This document shows positions 27,836 to 36,389 of a DNA stretch of 53,567 nucleotides, piece by piece. The position numbers and the translations under genes were made by a program. The notes under the pieces were generated by a model that ran no database searches, was not told the DNA's origin, and saw nothing but the letters and a program-made list of their open reading frames with translations. The DNA lies in assembly GCA_029269125.1 (NCBI GenBank), contig JARHXX010000026.1, forward strand, positions 1-53,567, in the 5' to 3' direction. The stretch's first letter is position 1. Every line of letters starts with the position of its first letter. This DNA comes from Kiritimatiellaeota bacterium B1221. GTDB taxonomy: Bacteria > Verrucomicrobiota > Kiritimatiellia > SS1-B-03-39 > UBA6053.

Positions 27836-28312
27836 ATGAAGAACTGGATTTACCCGATCACCCTTATTTTACTTTCACTTACCCGTTTATCCGCCCAGGC
27901 ACCCGAAAAACACTTCGGCATTGGCATTCTGGCCGGTGAACCCAGTGGCATCAGTGCAAAAATCAACCTGACCGATACCGCATCCATTCAAGGGGCCGCC
28001 GCCTGGACCTTTGAAGACAGCGAAGAAGAACGTCTTCAGTACCAGCTCGACTGGATCATGCATATGGACGCCACCGCAGATGGCATCAGCATGAACGAAT
28101 ACCGCGGCTACATCGGCATGGGCTTCCTGTATAAAACCGAAGAGGATAAAGCCCAGGATGTGTACGGCGTCCGCGTCCCCTTTGGCGTGGTCATGAGCTA
28201 CGATGAATTCCCCTTCGAACTCTTTTTCGAATTGGTACCCGTCATGAACGTGAGCCCCAACACCGACTTCGACTTTAATGCCGGTATCGGTATCAGGGTA
28301 TTACTCTTCTAA
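27836..28312 (+). CDS. Small outer-membrane beta-barrel-like protein
   Basis: A 158-residue exported protein: signal peptide MKNWIYPITLILLSLTRLSAQ, then short amphipathic beta strands and a terminal phenylalanine (GIGIRVLLF) as in outer-membrane barrels. The segment FGIGILAGEPSGISAKINLTDTASIQGAAAW resembles small barrel proteins with a GxPxGIS motif of the DUF3996 type (from memory). The ribosome binding site AAGGAG, 8 bases before the ATG, is one of the best in the window, and a strong terminator follows at 28340, so it is a monocistronic, probably well-expressed gene. Function unknown. Confidence 0.8.
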   Translation: MKNWIYPITLILLSLTRLSAQAPEKHFGIGILAGEPSGISAKINLTDTASIQGAAAWTFEDSEEERLQYQLDWIMHMDATADGISMNEYRGYIGMGFLYKTEEDKAQDVYGVRVPFGVVMSYDEFPFELFFELVPVMNVSPNTDFDFNAGIGIRVLLF

Positions 28313-28339
28313 GAAGAAACCGCGATATGTTGAAATTTA

Positions 28340-28367
28340 AAGGAACCTTCAGAGGTTCCTTTTTTTT
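28340..28367 (+). terminator. Rho-independent terminator of the small outer-membrane protein gene
   Basis: AAGGAACC and GGTTCCTT form a perfect 8-bp stem around a 6-base loop, followed by six further T residues. It begins 27 bases after the stop codon at 28312. Confidence 0.92.
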
Positions 28368-28453
28368 ATGCGGGTGAAACCCTGATCATCATTGAAATTG
28401 AATAAAGCCTCTTTATTCTGCCTGCCACCCTCTCTTTAATTTCCATCCAAAAT

Positions 28454-30850
28454 ATGAACCCCCCAAAACTTTCCTCCCAACGTATCTGGATCCCCTTTCT
28501 CATCTCCACGGGTTGTGTGGCTCTCATGGTATTCACCGGCTGCCGGACCCCCGCGCCCCCTCCACTCTCCACCTTCGACTTCAATGCCCTCCTGGATTTA
28601 GAAAGCCCCCGCATGGGAACCCTTACCTACACCGAGGATATTCAACCCATTTTCGACGCCCGCTGCGCCTCCTGTCATTCCTGTTTTGATGCACCCGCCC
28701 AACTGAAACTCACCTCAGCCGAAGGACTGATCCGCGGAGGATCCAAGCAACGGGTCTACGACCTCGCCCGCTTGTCTCCGGAAATGCCCACCCGCCTCGG
28801 AGAGGATGCCAGCACCGAAGCCCAATGGCGTGAAAAAGGATTCTTCACCGTCCTTCCGGATCCCGCGGCCACCACCCCCGAAGAACGCCTGGACAGCTCC
28901 GTCCTCTACCAGATGCTGGCCATGTCCCGTCTCCGGCAACTGCCCGAAGGCGGCCTGCTGGACGCCATCGTCCGCGACTCCCATGACATCCCCATGGCCC
29001 CCACCATTGCGGAATTTCCCGACTATATTCAAAAATTCCCCCACGCCGGTATGCCTTTTTATACCTACGGGCTCGAAGAAGATGAATTTGAAACCATCGC
29101 CCTTTGGATTGCAGACGGTGCCAAAATTGAAAAGAAAGACCTGAGCCCCAGTCCGAAAGAACAACAGGAAATCGAAAAATGGGAGAACCTGCTCAATCAG
29201 CCCTCCCACAAAGATCAGCTCATCGCCCGCTACATCTTTGAACATCTTTTCTCAGCTCATCTTCACTTTAAAAATCTGCCGGATTCCAAATTTTTCAAAG
29301 TCGTTCGATCCAAAACCCCTCCCGGAGAAGCCGTCGATCCCATTTATACCCGCCGGCCCAATGATGCCCCCGGCGTGGAACGGGTCTACTACCGTATCGT
29401 AAAATACGGCGCGGAAATCATGCGCAAGAATCATCTCCCCTATGAACTCAATGATGACCGCATCTCCTACTGGCAGGAAATATTTTGGCAAAGCGAATGG
29501 GATGTCGAAAGCTTACCCGGATATACACCCCATCTCGCTCAGCGCCCTTTCGATGTGTATAAAGCCATGCCGGAACACAGCCGGTACGCATTTATGCTGG
29601 ATAGCAGCTTCTATTTTGTTCAATCCTTTATCCGCGGACCGGTTTGCCGGGGACAGGTCGCCCTCAACGGTATTTGGGATCACTTCTTCCTCTACTTTCT
29701 GGATCCCCAATCCGATCCCGCCACCACCAATGACGCCTTTATGATCGAAGCCAAACCTAATTTGGCCCTTCCGCTCGGATTTACAGGCAAAAAAGATACC
29801 GTGGGCTACGGATCCATCTTAGACCGTGCACATGTTTTTCACACCCAACAAAACAAAGCCTTTCTCACCCAGGACCAGACCCGGGACGGATTCGGAATCG
29901 AAGATATCTGGGCCGGCCGTAAACAAGATGACGCACCGTTTTTGACCGTCTTCAGGCACTTTGATACCGCATCGGTCGAAAAAGGATTTATTGGAGAGAC
30001 CCCACCCCATGGCTGGTTCGTCGATTACACCCTTTTTGAGCGGATCTATTACTTACTGGTCGTCAATTATGATGTCTTCGGCACCCTGGGACATCAATTG
30101 GCCACCCGGCTCTATTTTGACTACCTCCGCTTTGAAGGTGAATGTAATTACCTGCGCCTCTTTCCGGAAAAAGACCGCGAGGAAATGTTTAACCAGTGGT
30201 ACAACGGCATTTCCAAACGAATGCGGGAAAAGCACTACGCCCCCCCTCTGTTGAAGGGAGGCAATACGATTGCTTACAACGCGGACAGTGACCTAAGAGA
30301 TCAATTACGCAAACAGGTGATCGCAAATGAACGGGAAAATCCCGGAGGAAATGAAATCGTGCTGATGCGCGAAGTCTACAAAGAGCTCCCCCAGGAAACC
30401 GCCCCCTTCGTTCAATATTTTCCGGAAGTCACCTTTGTCAGAATTCAGAATGAAAAGAACGAAGACACCGTGATGACCATCCTCCGGAACAAAGCATTTA
30501 AAAATGTTTCGGGCCTTTTAGATGAAAAAGACCGGCGCATCCCCGAACAAGACTCTCTGTTACTGGTGGAGGGCCTCATTGGAGACTATCCGAATATGAT
30601 GATTCATCTGCATGTGAACGAACTCCCCGCATTTAAACAGGCCGTGAACAGCGCAACCTCCAAAGATGACATGGTGGCCCTGCTGCTGAAATTCGGCGTT
30701 CTCCGCACTTCCCGGGACTTCTGGCCCACCCTCGACTGGTTTACCGCCTGGCAACAGCAACAGGATCCCATCCAGGCCGGACGCTTCGATTTAAAACATT
30801 ATTTTTTGACCAAAATTCTGATGTTGGCCGAAGCGGATATAGTCAAATAA
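28454..30850 (+). CDS. Fatty acid cis/trans isomerase (CTI) lipoprotein
   Basis: A 798-residue exported heme protein. CTI converts cis-unsaturated membrane phospholipid acyl chains to trans, stiffening the membrane under solvent or heat stress. The N-terminus has a lipoprotein-like signal (hydrophobic residues 11-28, Cys30). The c-type heme site is CASCHSC at residues 71-77 (Cys-x-x-Cys-His), as in Pseudomonas CTI. The remainder matches CTI in size and aromatic-rich character, for example GVERVYYRIVKYGAEIMRKN. It belongs to the periplasm or periplasmic face of a membrane. CTI is mainly described from Gammaproteobacteria. Its stop overlaps the end of the convergent CE15-like gene by 8 bases. 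No strong ribosome binding site precedes the ATG. Confidence 0.9.
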   Translation: MNPPKLSSQRIWIPFLISTGCVALMVFTGCRTPAPPPLSTFDFNALLDLESPRMGTLTYTEDIQPIFDARCASCHSCFDAPAQLKLTSAEGLIRGGSKQRVYDLARLSPEMPTRLGEDASTEAQWREKGFFTVLPDPAATTPEERLDSSVLYQMLAMSRLRQLPEGGLLDAIVRDSHDIPMAPTIAEFPDYIQKFPHAGMPFYTYGLEEDEFETIALWIADGAKIEKKDLSPSPKEQQEIEKWENLLNQPSHKDQLIARYIFEHLFSAHLHFKNLPDSKFFKVVRSKTPPGEAVDPIYTRRPNDAPGVERVYYRIVKYGAEIMRKNHLPYELNDDRISYWQEIFWQSEWDVESLPGYTPHLAQRPFDVYKAMPEHSRYAFMLDSSFYFVQSFIRGPVCRGQVALNGIWDHFFLYFLDPQSDPATTNDAFMIEAKPNLALPLGFTGKKDTVGYGSILDRAHVFHTQQNKAFLTQDQTRDGFGIEDIWAGRKQDDAPFLTVFRHFDTASVEKGFIGETPPHGWFVDYTLFERIYYLLVVNYDVFGTLGHQLATRLYFDYLRFEGECNYLRLFPEKDREEMFNQWYNGISKRMREKHYAPPLLKGGNTIAYNADSDLRDQLRKQVIANERENPGGNEIVLMREVYKELPQETAPFVQYFPEVTFVRIQNEKNEDTVMTILRNKAFKNVSGLLDEKDRRIPEQDSLLLVEGLIGDYPNMMIHLHVNELPAFKQAVNSATSKDDMVALLLKFGVLRTSRDFWPTLDWFTAWQQQQDPIQAGRFDLKHYFLTKILMLAEADIVK

Positions 30851-31922
30851 TGCTGCCGTAAGGATGCTGGTTGTACGCACATCCCGGCGCCTTTCCCTGC
30901 CAGTGCACCCCGATGTAATCCAGCAACACCGCCCAGTCTTCCGACAAATGCGCGTGGCCTCCTTCACGGAAATGGTACGCCACCGCATCCGCTTTGCCGT
31001 AAAACTGATAAAACTCCCGGGCCGCTTCCGCCGCCAAAACCATTCCCCGCTGATTGGCCCACATATCCTCTAACGAATAGGTCATCAACAGCGGACGCGG
31101 CGCCAGACAGGCCAAAAGGGAATGCTGGTCAAAAGGCAGATCCTCTTCCTGATCCGCATAGGCCTGAAGCTTCGGTCCGAACCAATGGGGAAACTGAAAC
31201 AGGATCTGCGCCAGCGTTTCCCCCTGTTCACTCACATACCGGGACAGCGCCGCTCCGCAGGTCCCCGACGCATTGTCATTGATCATGGTAATCCGCTGGT
31301 CGGTTAACCCGGCCAGCAATGCGGTCTTTCCTCCCCGGGAATGTCCGGTGACCGCGATTTTCTCCGGATCAATAAAAGGAAGGCTCATCAGCAGATCCAC
31401 ACAGCGGTGGATCCCCCAGGCCCAGGCCGATATCGCCCCAAACGTTCCTCCCGGATAAACGTCATACAGCCCCCCTTCCCTACGCTTCCAGTCCGGATTC
31501 CCGTGCGTTTGCCCTCCCAAATCTCTTGCCATTTCTGTGCGGTCAAACATCACCAGGGCACAGCCCTGCGCGATCACCATCTGGGCGACTTCTTCCGTCG
31601 CATACCACCAACAGCCGTCTCCATTCATCACCGCAGGAAAAGGACCGTCCCCTTGGGGAAACAAGATTTGGACCGTAAACGAAAAAGGTACCTCTCCACC
31701 CCGGCAATGAAGCTTGTAGGTCCACAACTTCGGAGCCCCCGGCCACCTGGCCACCCGGGCTTCACAACATTTTTCAATGTGAATTTCAACCGGTTCGGGA
31801 GGCAATCCCCCATACATCACATCAGCAATTTCTTTCGCGGTCTCTTCCCGCGGAAAGTCCTCCGGCAAAGGAGGAAGCGGCAGTTTGTTTACGGCGGGAG
31901 TATCAGGGTCATGAACTGTCAT
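30843..31922 (-). CDS. CE15-like glucuronoyl esterase / alpha-beta hydrolase
   Basis: A 359-residue alpha/beta hydrolase. The nucleophile elbow VTGHSRGGKTALLAG places catalytic Ser at residue 195; CE15 glucuronoyl esterases have the closely related G-C-S-R-x-G-K-G/A elbow. INDNASGTCGAALSRYVSE further on parallels the CE15 substrate-site region, and GGHAHLSEDW near residue 325 supplies the histidine. CE15 enzymes cleave lignin-glucuronoxylan esters, usually outside the cell; here no signal peptide is visible, so an intracellular substrate or an acetyl-xylan-type esterase is possible. ATG at 31922 is chosen; ATG at 31976 would add 18 residues. Convergent with the CTI gene. Confidence 0.75.
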   Translation of the reverse strand: MTVHDPDTPAVNKLPLPPLPEDFPREETAKEIADVMYGGLPPEPVEIHIEKCCEARVARWPGAPKLWTYKLHCRGGEVPFSFTVQILFPQGDGPFPAVMNGDGCWWYATEEVAQMVIAQGCALVMFDRTEMARDLGGQTHGNPDWKRREGGLYDVYPGGTFGAISAWAWGIHRCVDLLMSLPFIDPEKIAVTGHSRGGKTALLAGLTDQRITMINDNASGTCGAALSRYVSEQGETLAQILFQFPHWFGPKLQAYADQEEDLPFDQHSLLACLAPRPLLMTYSLEDMWANQRGMVLAAEAAREFYQFYGKADAVAYHFREGGHAHLSEDWAVLLDYIGVHWQGKAPGCAYNQHPYGSII

Positions 31923-32021
31923 AATAAAGTATTTAAAGTTTTGTACATGCAATAACGGGCGGGTCGAACGATCCATCTTGTTACCTGCGGAACCAATAAA
32001 GAATGATCATGGGGATGTCAT

Positions 32022-32228
32022 GTGAAAGGTAAATACCTTTCGGTGAAAAAGGTGTCGCTTTTCAAAACCCCAGCCCTCAATCTGTACCCGGAAAGTTCAG
32101 AAAGGAACTGCGGGCTTAAGGCCAAAAGCGGACCCTGCCTGGAAGGCTACCAAATCAGCGGCATGGTGCATCCGAAAGGAAAATGGATGATCGATTTTTG
32201 TATTCCACTCAAAGAAAATAAAACATGA
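32022..32228 (+). CDS. Possible small protein coupled to the DUF2161 gene
   Basis: A 68-codon frame from GTG to TGA whose stop overlaps the next gene's start as ATGA, the arrangement of a translationally coupled pair. The product is basic, with two cysteines in its middle third and no membrane segment; no family recognised. Against it: a GTG start, no clear ribosome binding site and uneven composition. It may also be leader sequence of the DUF2161 gene. Confidence 0.3.
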   Translation: MKGKYLSVKKVSLFKTPALNLYPESSERNCGLKAKSGPCLEGYQISGMVHPKGKWMIDFCIPLKENKT

Positions 32229-32905
32229 AAGAATCCGACCTCTACCCGCCCTTGAAAAAATATTTGGAAGCACAGAACTATGAGGTGAAAGGGGAAGTGC
32301 AGGACTGCGATGTGGCCGCCATCCGCGGTGACGAAATCCCCGTGATCGTTGAACTTAAACTCGTTCTCAATCTTCAGGTGATCCTGCAGGCCGTTGACCG
32401 TTTGGCCCTCAGCCCCATCGTTTACGTTGCGGTGCCGGAAAAATGCAAGTCCCTGAAAAGACATCGCAAACAGATGATCAAATTGCTGAAAATGCTGGGC
32501 ATTGGATTAATAACCATTGCCCCTGAACGGCTCGCGGGCAATGTGGCCACCGTGCTCGATCCCGGTGAATATAAACCCCGCATATCCAAACACCGGCAAC
32601 AGCGGCTGCTCCGGGAATTTTCGGAAAGAGTGGGTGACCCGAACCCGGGCGGCATGGATAAACGAAAAGGCAGAATGACCGCGTACCGTCAACGGGCCCT
32701 GGCGATTGCTGACTTTCTCAAACATCACGGACCGGCAAAAGCCTCGCAGGTTGCCAGCGCACTTCAGGATCCCAAATCCAGAGAACTGATGTATAACAAT
32801 GTGTACGGCTGGTTTGAGAATCCCTCACGCGGAGTGTATAACCTCTCCCCCAAGGGAAAGGCAGAGATTCAACATTGGGAAGTCGGCGCAACGGAAGCGC
32901 GCTGA
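32225..32905 (+). CDS. DUF2161 family protein, PD-(D/E)XK nuclease fold
   Basis: A 226-residue soluble protein. Residues 1-95 have the layout of a PD-(D/E)XK nuclease core: an N-terminal helix (YPPLKKYLEAQNYEVKGEVQDCDVAAIRGDEIPVI in two parts) with an aspartate in the QDCDVAAI turn and the Glu-x-Lys motif in VIVELKL at about residue 40. Residues 130-226 form a basic winged-helix-like tail (IADFLKHHGPAKASQVASAL). This is the architecture of DUF2161, annotated as a putative phosphodiesterase/nuclease; no substrate is known. It could belong to DNA repair or defence, but no other such gene is adjacent. Ends 3 bases before the convergent AsmA-like gene. Confidence 0.8.
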   Translation: MKESDLYPPLKKYLEAQNYEVKGEVQDCDVAAIRGDEIPVIVELKLVLNLQVILQAVDRLALSPIVYVAVPEKCKSLKRHRKQMIKLLKMLGIGLITIAPERLAGNVATVLDPGEYKPRISKHRQQRLLREFSERVGDPNPGGMDKRKGRMTAYRQRALAIADFLKHHGPAKASQVASALQDPKSRELMYNNVYGWFENPSRGVYNLSPKGKAEIQHWEVGATEAR

Positions 32906-32908
32906 GAT

Positions 32909-33658
32909 TTATTCCTCGGAATTGAGCCGCTTCATCAGCGAACTCCCGGCTTTATCCAACAACTTCCCGGCCTGCTTCTCCGCCTCCGCTTTCAAAGCCG
33001 CTTTGGCGCCGGATTTGGCAATTTCCTCCACCACCACGATCCCCAGACCGGCAGCAGAAACACCTTCCGTCCCCCCCACATTCTGCAGATCGATATCCGG
33101 CAACACCAATTCTTTGGGCGCTTCTCCCAGTTTCGGATGCCGCAATGTCAGTTGCACTCCAGCGATCTTTAAACGGTTGACCACAAAAAACATTGGCGCT
33201 TTTTCGTCTTCTTCAGCTTTTTCATCCGCCTCCGGTTTCGGAGGTTCCGGATCAGATTTTTTCTGTTCCCGCAGGTGGGCAAGTATTTCATCCAGATTGG
33301 AACTCCCGTCTTCACGGATTTCCAGAGACACCACCGGGGCCTCCAGCACAAACTCATTGAGTACCAAAGGATTCCTGGAAATAGAGGCCACCCCAATCGC
33401 CAGGCGGATCCGCTCCATTTCAAATGCGTTCACATCCGAAAATCCTTCCGGATTGGCAATTTCCAATCCCCTGATCTCCCCCATTCCGTTTTTGAGCTCA
33501 ATCTTTACATCTCCCACCGTAACCTGTTCCCCTAAGGTTTCTGTGCCAATCACCTCTATCTGGTTTTGCACAATGCCATCAAGCTTCTGCAAAAACACAA
33601 AAACAATCGCCACCACCACACACAGCAACATCAAGACCACAAAGAGAAATTTTTTCAT
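32909..33658 (-). CDS. AsmA-like membrane-anchored protein
   Basis: A 249-residue protein with one N-terminal membrane segment (MKKFLFVVLMLLCVVVAIVF), then a beta-rich domain of AsmA/DUF748 character: GEQVTVGDVKIELKNGMGEIRGLEIANPEGF is the repeated strand pattern of this group. A Lys/Glu/Pro-rich linker follows (about residues 125-150), then an Ala/Lys helical tail. AsmA-like proteins are linked to lipid transfer between the membranes; no role is proven for this one. The ATG at 33658 directly precedes the membrane segment; a GTG at 33691 would add 11 residues. Confidence 0.7.
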   Translation of the reverse strand: MKKFLFVVLMLLCVVVAIVFVFLQKLDGIVQNQIEVIGTETLGEQVTVGDVKIELKNGMGEIRGLEIANPEGFSDVNAFEMERIRLAIGVASISRNPLVLNEFVLEAPVVSLEIREDGSSNLDEILAHLREQKKSDPEPPKPEADEKAEEDEKAPMFFVVNRLKIAGVQLTLRHPKLGEAPKELVLPDIDLQNVGGTEGVSAAGLGIVVVEEIAKSGAKAALKAEAEKQAGKLLDKAGSSLMKRLNSEE

Positions 33659-33736
33659 AGCTCCACCATATAACCCTTCATAAATATTCACCAGAAAAAT
33701 GTTCAGGATCTGGATCGCGGTGGCGGGAACAAACCG

Positions 33737-34552
33737 CTAGCAGGATAAAAAATCCCGAAGGTGTCCGGAAACCAACTCCGGCTGTTCCACACTGGGGATA
33801 TGTCCGGCATCCGGAATGATCTTTAACTCACTGTTCGGTAACGTATCCGCTAAAACTTTCGCCTCCGCAGGCGGACGGGAACGGTCCTGCTCCCCGGCCA
33901 TCACCAGCGCAGGACAATTAATTTCAGCCAACTGCGGCAGAAAATTTTCCCGGGCAAAGACCCCGCGTCCAACCGCCAGGGTGCCGCCCATTGCGTCCGG
34001 CCGCCACTGCAACAACGATTGCCGGTAGGCCTCCACCATTGCCGGATCATTTTGCAGGGTCGCATCGCAAAAGAAAAACGGCAGCACCGCCTCCACCAAG
34101 GGCGGAGGAAAAGCACCCGCCGCAGCGGCCATGCCGATCATACCCAGAAACTTTGCTTGGGATGCTGCGGGCTCCGCTCCGACATCGGTATCCATCAACA
34201 CCAGCTTTTCCACCCGGCCCGGCAATCGATGCGCCAAACGCGCGCCCCACATGCCTCCGACCGAAAGGCCGATCATGGCAAAGGTGTCGATCCCCAGTTC
34301 ATTTACAAACCTTTCCATGTCATCCGTGAGCGTATCCAAATGATAGGCTTCACATTCCCCCACCGGATCCGAATCCCCATGTCCCCATAACTCAGGCACA
34401 ATGCAACGATACGAATCAGACAACCCCCTCACTTGCGCAGCCCACATGCCGGAGGTCCACAAGTAACTGTGTCCGAACACCAGCACCGGTCCTTCCCCTT
34501 CATCGAGGTATGCGAGCTTTTTCCCACCCAACTGCATTTGACATTTTTTCAT
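33737..34552 (-). CDS. Alpha/beta hydrolase
   Basis: A 271-residue soluble alpha/beta hydrolase. The oxyanion region is VFGHSYLWTSGMW, the nucleophile Ser97 lies in GLSVGG, the acid is the Asp of VMAGEQDRSRPP near residue 220, and the catalytic His is in DAGHIPSVEQP near 248. The layout recalls 3-oxoadipate enol-lactonases and haloperoxidase-like esterases, so an ester or lactone substrate is plausible. It starts 3 bases after phyH and is last in iclR-phyH-hydrolase, so it probably acts on the product of the dioxygenase. The precise substrate is unknown. Confidence 0.85.
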   Translation of the reverse strand: MKKCQMQLGGKKLAYLDEGEGPVLVFGHSYLWTSGMWAAQVRGLSDSYRCIVPELWGHGDSDPVGECEAYHLDTLTDDMERFVNELGIDTFAMIGLSVGGMWGARLAHRLPGRVEKLVLMDTDVGAEPAASQAKFLGMIGMAAAAGAFPPPLVEAVLPFFFCDATLQNDPAMVEAYRQSLLQWRPDAMGGTLAVGRGVFARENFLPQLAEINCPALVMAGEQDRSRPPAEAKVLADTLPNSELKIIPDAGHIPSVEQPELVSGHLRDFLSC

Positions 34553-34555
34553 AAT

Positions 34556-35464
34556 TTAATCCGAAATTTTTTCGACCCGGTTTCGGTCCTGCGCATAAAA
34601 CGCCTCCGCGATCGTATCCACTTCATTAAACTGAATCAACGCCTGTTTGCCGTGCAGATGACAGGTGCGGCCCTCCCGCCAGGCCCATTCCCCCCGCTCA
34701 CAGTTTTCCGCTTTCACGAATCCGTTAATGTACAAACGGCGGTCCATAAACTCGGTGGTGTTGAATCCACCGCCATGCACCGTATACGCACTCCACAATG
34801 CCACATCGCCGGGATTCATGACCATGTCTTTGATCCGGTCGTCGTTTGCGTATTCCGGCACATTATAAAGGTCGCGGTTGCGCGGATTGTGTTCGTAATC
34901 CATGTGCGAACCGGGCACCACCTTCATCGCCCCGTTTTCCGCCCGATGCGGATCCAACGCAATTCCGCACTGCACCCAGGAGGGAAACAGATCTTTGAAA
35001 TCATCCACCGGTTGACGTGACCGCACATCCCGATGCAAGGGCCAACTCACTTTGGAACCGGGCTTTTTCCAGTGCACCTGATTGATCACCTGCTTAATGT
35101 TGATACCAATCAAGGGTTCCAAAATCATCAGCAACCGGGGATCGGTCCGGTAATGATCCATCACCGGATCATGGTAAGAAGGCCACTGCATGCCACGCAC
35201 CACCACATTCTCGGGGTCGGAACTCTCCACCCAGATAATGGTGTTTTTTTTCCGCCAGGTTTTCCCCAGCAGTTCGCCGGTGAATTTCCAGCGGTCACAG
35301 GCCGTTTTCATTTGCTCCACTTCATGGGGGGCAAAGACATTTTTTATGACCGTATATCCGTCTTTCCAATATTGATCGACATTCTCAGCTGTCATCGGAT
35401 TATGCGGATTCGCGGTGCCAATTGCGGGAGAAGACGCTTGCGGATTTTGTGTCGGAGTAGTCAT
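34556..35464 (-). CDS. Phytanoyl-CoA dioxygenase family protein
   Basis: A 302-residue Fe(II)/2-oxoglutarate-dependent oxygenase of the PhyH family. The iron-binding facial triad is visible: His144 and Asp146 in PLHRDV and His230 in YTVHGG, with Arg242/243 nearby for 2-oxoglutarate. The ATG at 35464 overlaps the iclR stop (ATGA) and has AAGGAA at 8 bases; reading further upstream would add residues of unrelated character. Members hydroxylate very different substrates (fatty acyl-CoA, ectoine, small alkaloids), so none is assigned. Middle gene of the iclR operon. Confidence 0.9.
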   Translation of the reverse strand: MTTPTQNPQASSPAIGTANPHNPMTAENVDQYWKDGYTVIKNVFAPHEVEQMKTACDRWKFTGELLGKTWRKKNTIIWVESSDPENVVVRGMQWPSYHDPVMDHYRTDPRLLMILEPLIGINIKQVINQVHWKKPGSKVSWPLHRDVRSRQPVDDFKDLFPSWVQCGIALDPHRAENGAMKVVPGSHMDYEHNPRNRDLYNVPEYANDDRIKDMVMNPGDVALWSAYTVHGGGFNTTEFMDRRLYINGFVKAENCERGEWAWREGRTCHLHGKQALIQFNEVDTIAEAFYAQDRNRVEKISD

Positions 35465-36207
35465 GCTGCGGGTTCCTTGAGGGGTGGGGTACAAATAGAT
35501 TGTAAAAGCTGAAAATGTTGCTCGAGATGATTTCCTAAAACGGTTTCCACCGATCCGGATAAACCGATTCCCGCCCAAAGCGAACCATCGGTTTTAAAAA
35601 TGGGTACGGCGATACTGGCCTGCCCTTTTGAACCCTCTTCGTTGTTGATGCTCACGCCCGTACTGCGGATCCTGTTCAACTCTGTTCTCAAACTTTTGGC
35701 ATTCCGGTGACAACGGGGTCCTTTAGGGGAATAATCCAGCCCCTGCAAAATCCCATCAAGCGCGGCTGCCGGTTGGTGAGACAAAAACAGCTTTCCCAAT
35801 GCGGAAGTTCTTGCCGGTAAAACCGTTCCCAGGGTTTCACTCGAATTCCGGATCTCCCCGTCATGAAAGACATGCGCAACGGATATCGCCTGTGACCCGA
35901 AAGGAAGCGCTAAGGTACAAGGCAGGTTACAACGATCCACCACCGAAACCATCAGCGGCAAATACATGCGACGCATCGGAATATCCCGCAACAATGCATG
36001 CCCCAATCGAAATGCCCCCACCCCGATGACGTACCGCCGATCCGAATCTTTTTCCACATACTGACTTTCCACCAAGGTTTGCAACAGACGATGAATATGA
36101 CTTTTGGGCAGGCCTGTCTGACGGGACAAGTCGCTGACACTGTGCGGATGCGGGGCATCCGCAAGCACCTGCAATAGATGAAGTCCGTTGACCAAAGTAG
36201 AGTTCAT
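35461..36207 (-). CDS. IclR-family transcriptional regulator
   Basis: A 248-residue regulator. The N-terminal winged helix (residues about 5-70) holds LLQVLADAPHPHSVSDLSRQTGLPKSHIHRLLQTL in two parts, and the C-terminal IclR effector domain (85-240) holds LGKLFLSHQ and the closing VGLSG-like IGLSGSVETVL. It heads iclR-phyH-hydrolase with a 4-bp overlap to phyH. Two copies of one palindrome lie directly upstream (36214-36232 and 36252-36268), the first touching the start region, so autorepression is likely. ATG at 36207 is preferred over the GTG two codons earlier. Confidence 0.92.
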   Translation of the reverse strand: MNSTLVNGLHLLQVLADAPHPHSVSDLSRQTGLPKSHIHRLLQTLVESQYVEKDSDRRYVIGVGAFRLGHALLRDIPMRRMYLPLMVSVVDRCNLPCTLALPFGSQAISVAHVFHDGEIRNSSETLGTVLPARTSALGKLFLSHQPAAALDGILQGLDYSPKGPRCHRNAKSLRTELNRIRSTGVSINNEEGSKGQASIAVPIFKTDGSLWAGIGLSGSVETVLGNHLEQHFQLLQSICTPPLKEPAA

Positions 36208-36213
36208 GGACAC

Positions 36214-36232
36214 TGTTCTACTATTTAGAACA
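36214..36232. promoter_or_regulatory. IclR operator, copy 1
   Basis: TGTTCTACTATTTAGAACA: perfect 7-bp arms (TGTTCTA, TAGAACA) around CTATT. It begins 7 bases upstream of the iclR start codon, so a bound regulator would also cover the ribosome binding site. Confidence 0.75.
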
Positions 36233-36251
36233 ATTTAAAGTCAACAGAAAC

Positions 36252-36268
36252 GTTCTACTATTTAGAAC
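36252..36268. promoter_or_regulatory. IclR operator, copy 2
   Basis: GTTCTACTATTTAGAAC repeats the 17-base core of copy 1 exactly, 37 bases further upstream in the same orientation. Two identical sites about 3.5 helical turns apart suggest cooperative binding of an IclR tetramer. Confidence 0.75.
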
Positions 36269-36389
36269 ATAGAATTTTATTCCTTAGAGAATCTTAGATA
36301 AACTTGCGGGAGGAAACAAAACGGCCGCCCCTAAATTGAAGTAACCTTTCACCCCACTGGCCATGCCCCATGCCGGGCACACTCTCTAG

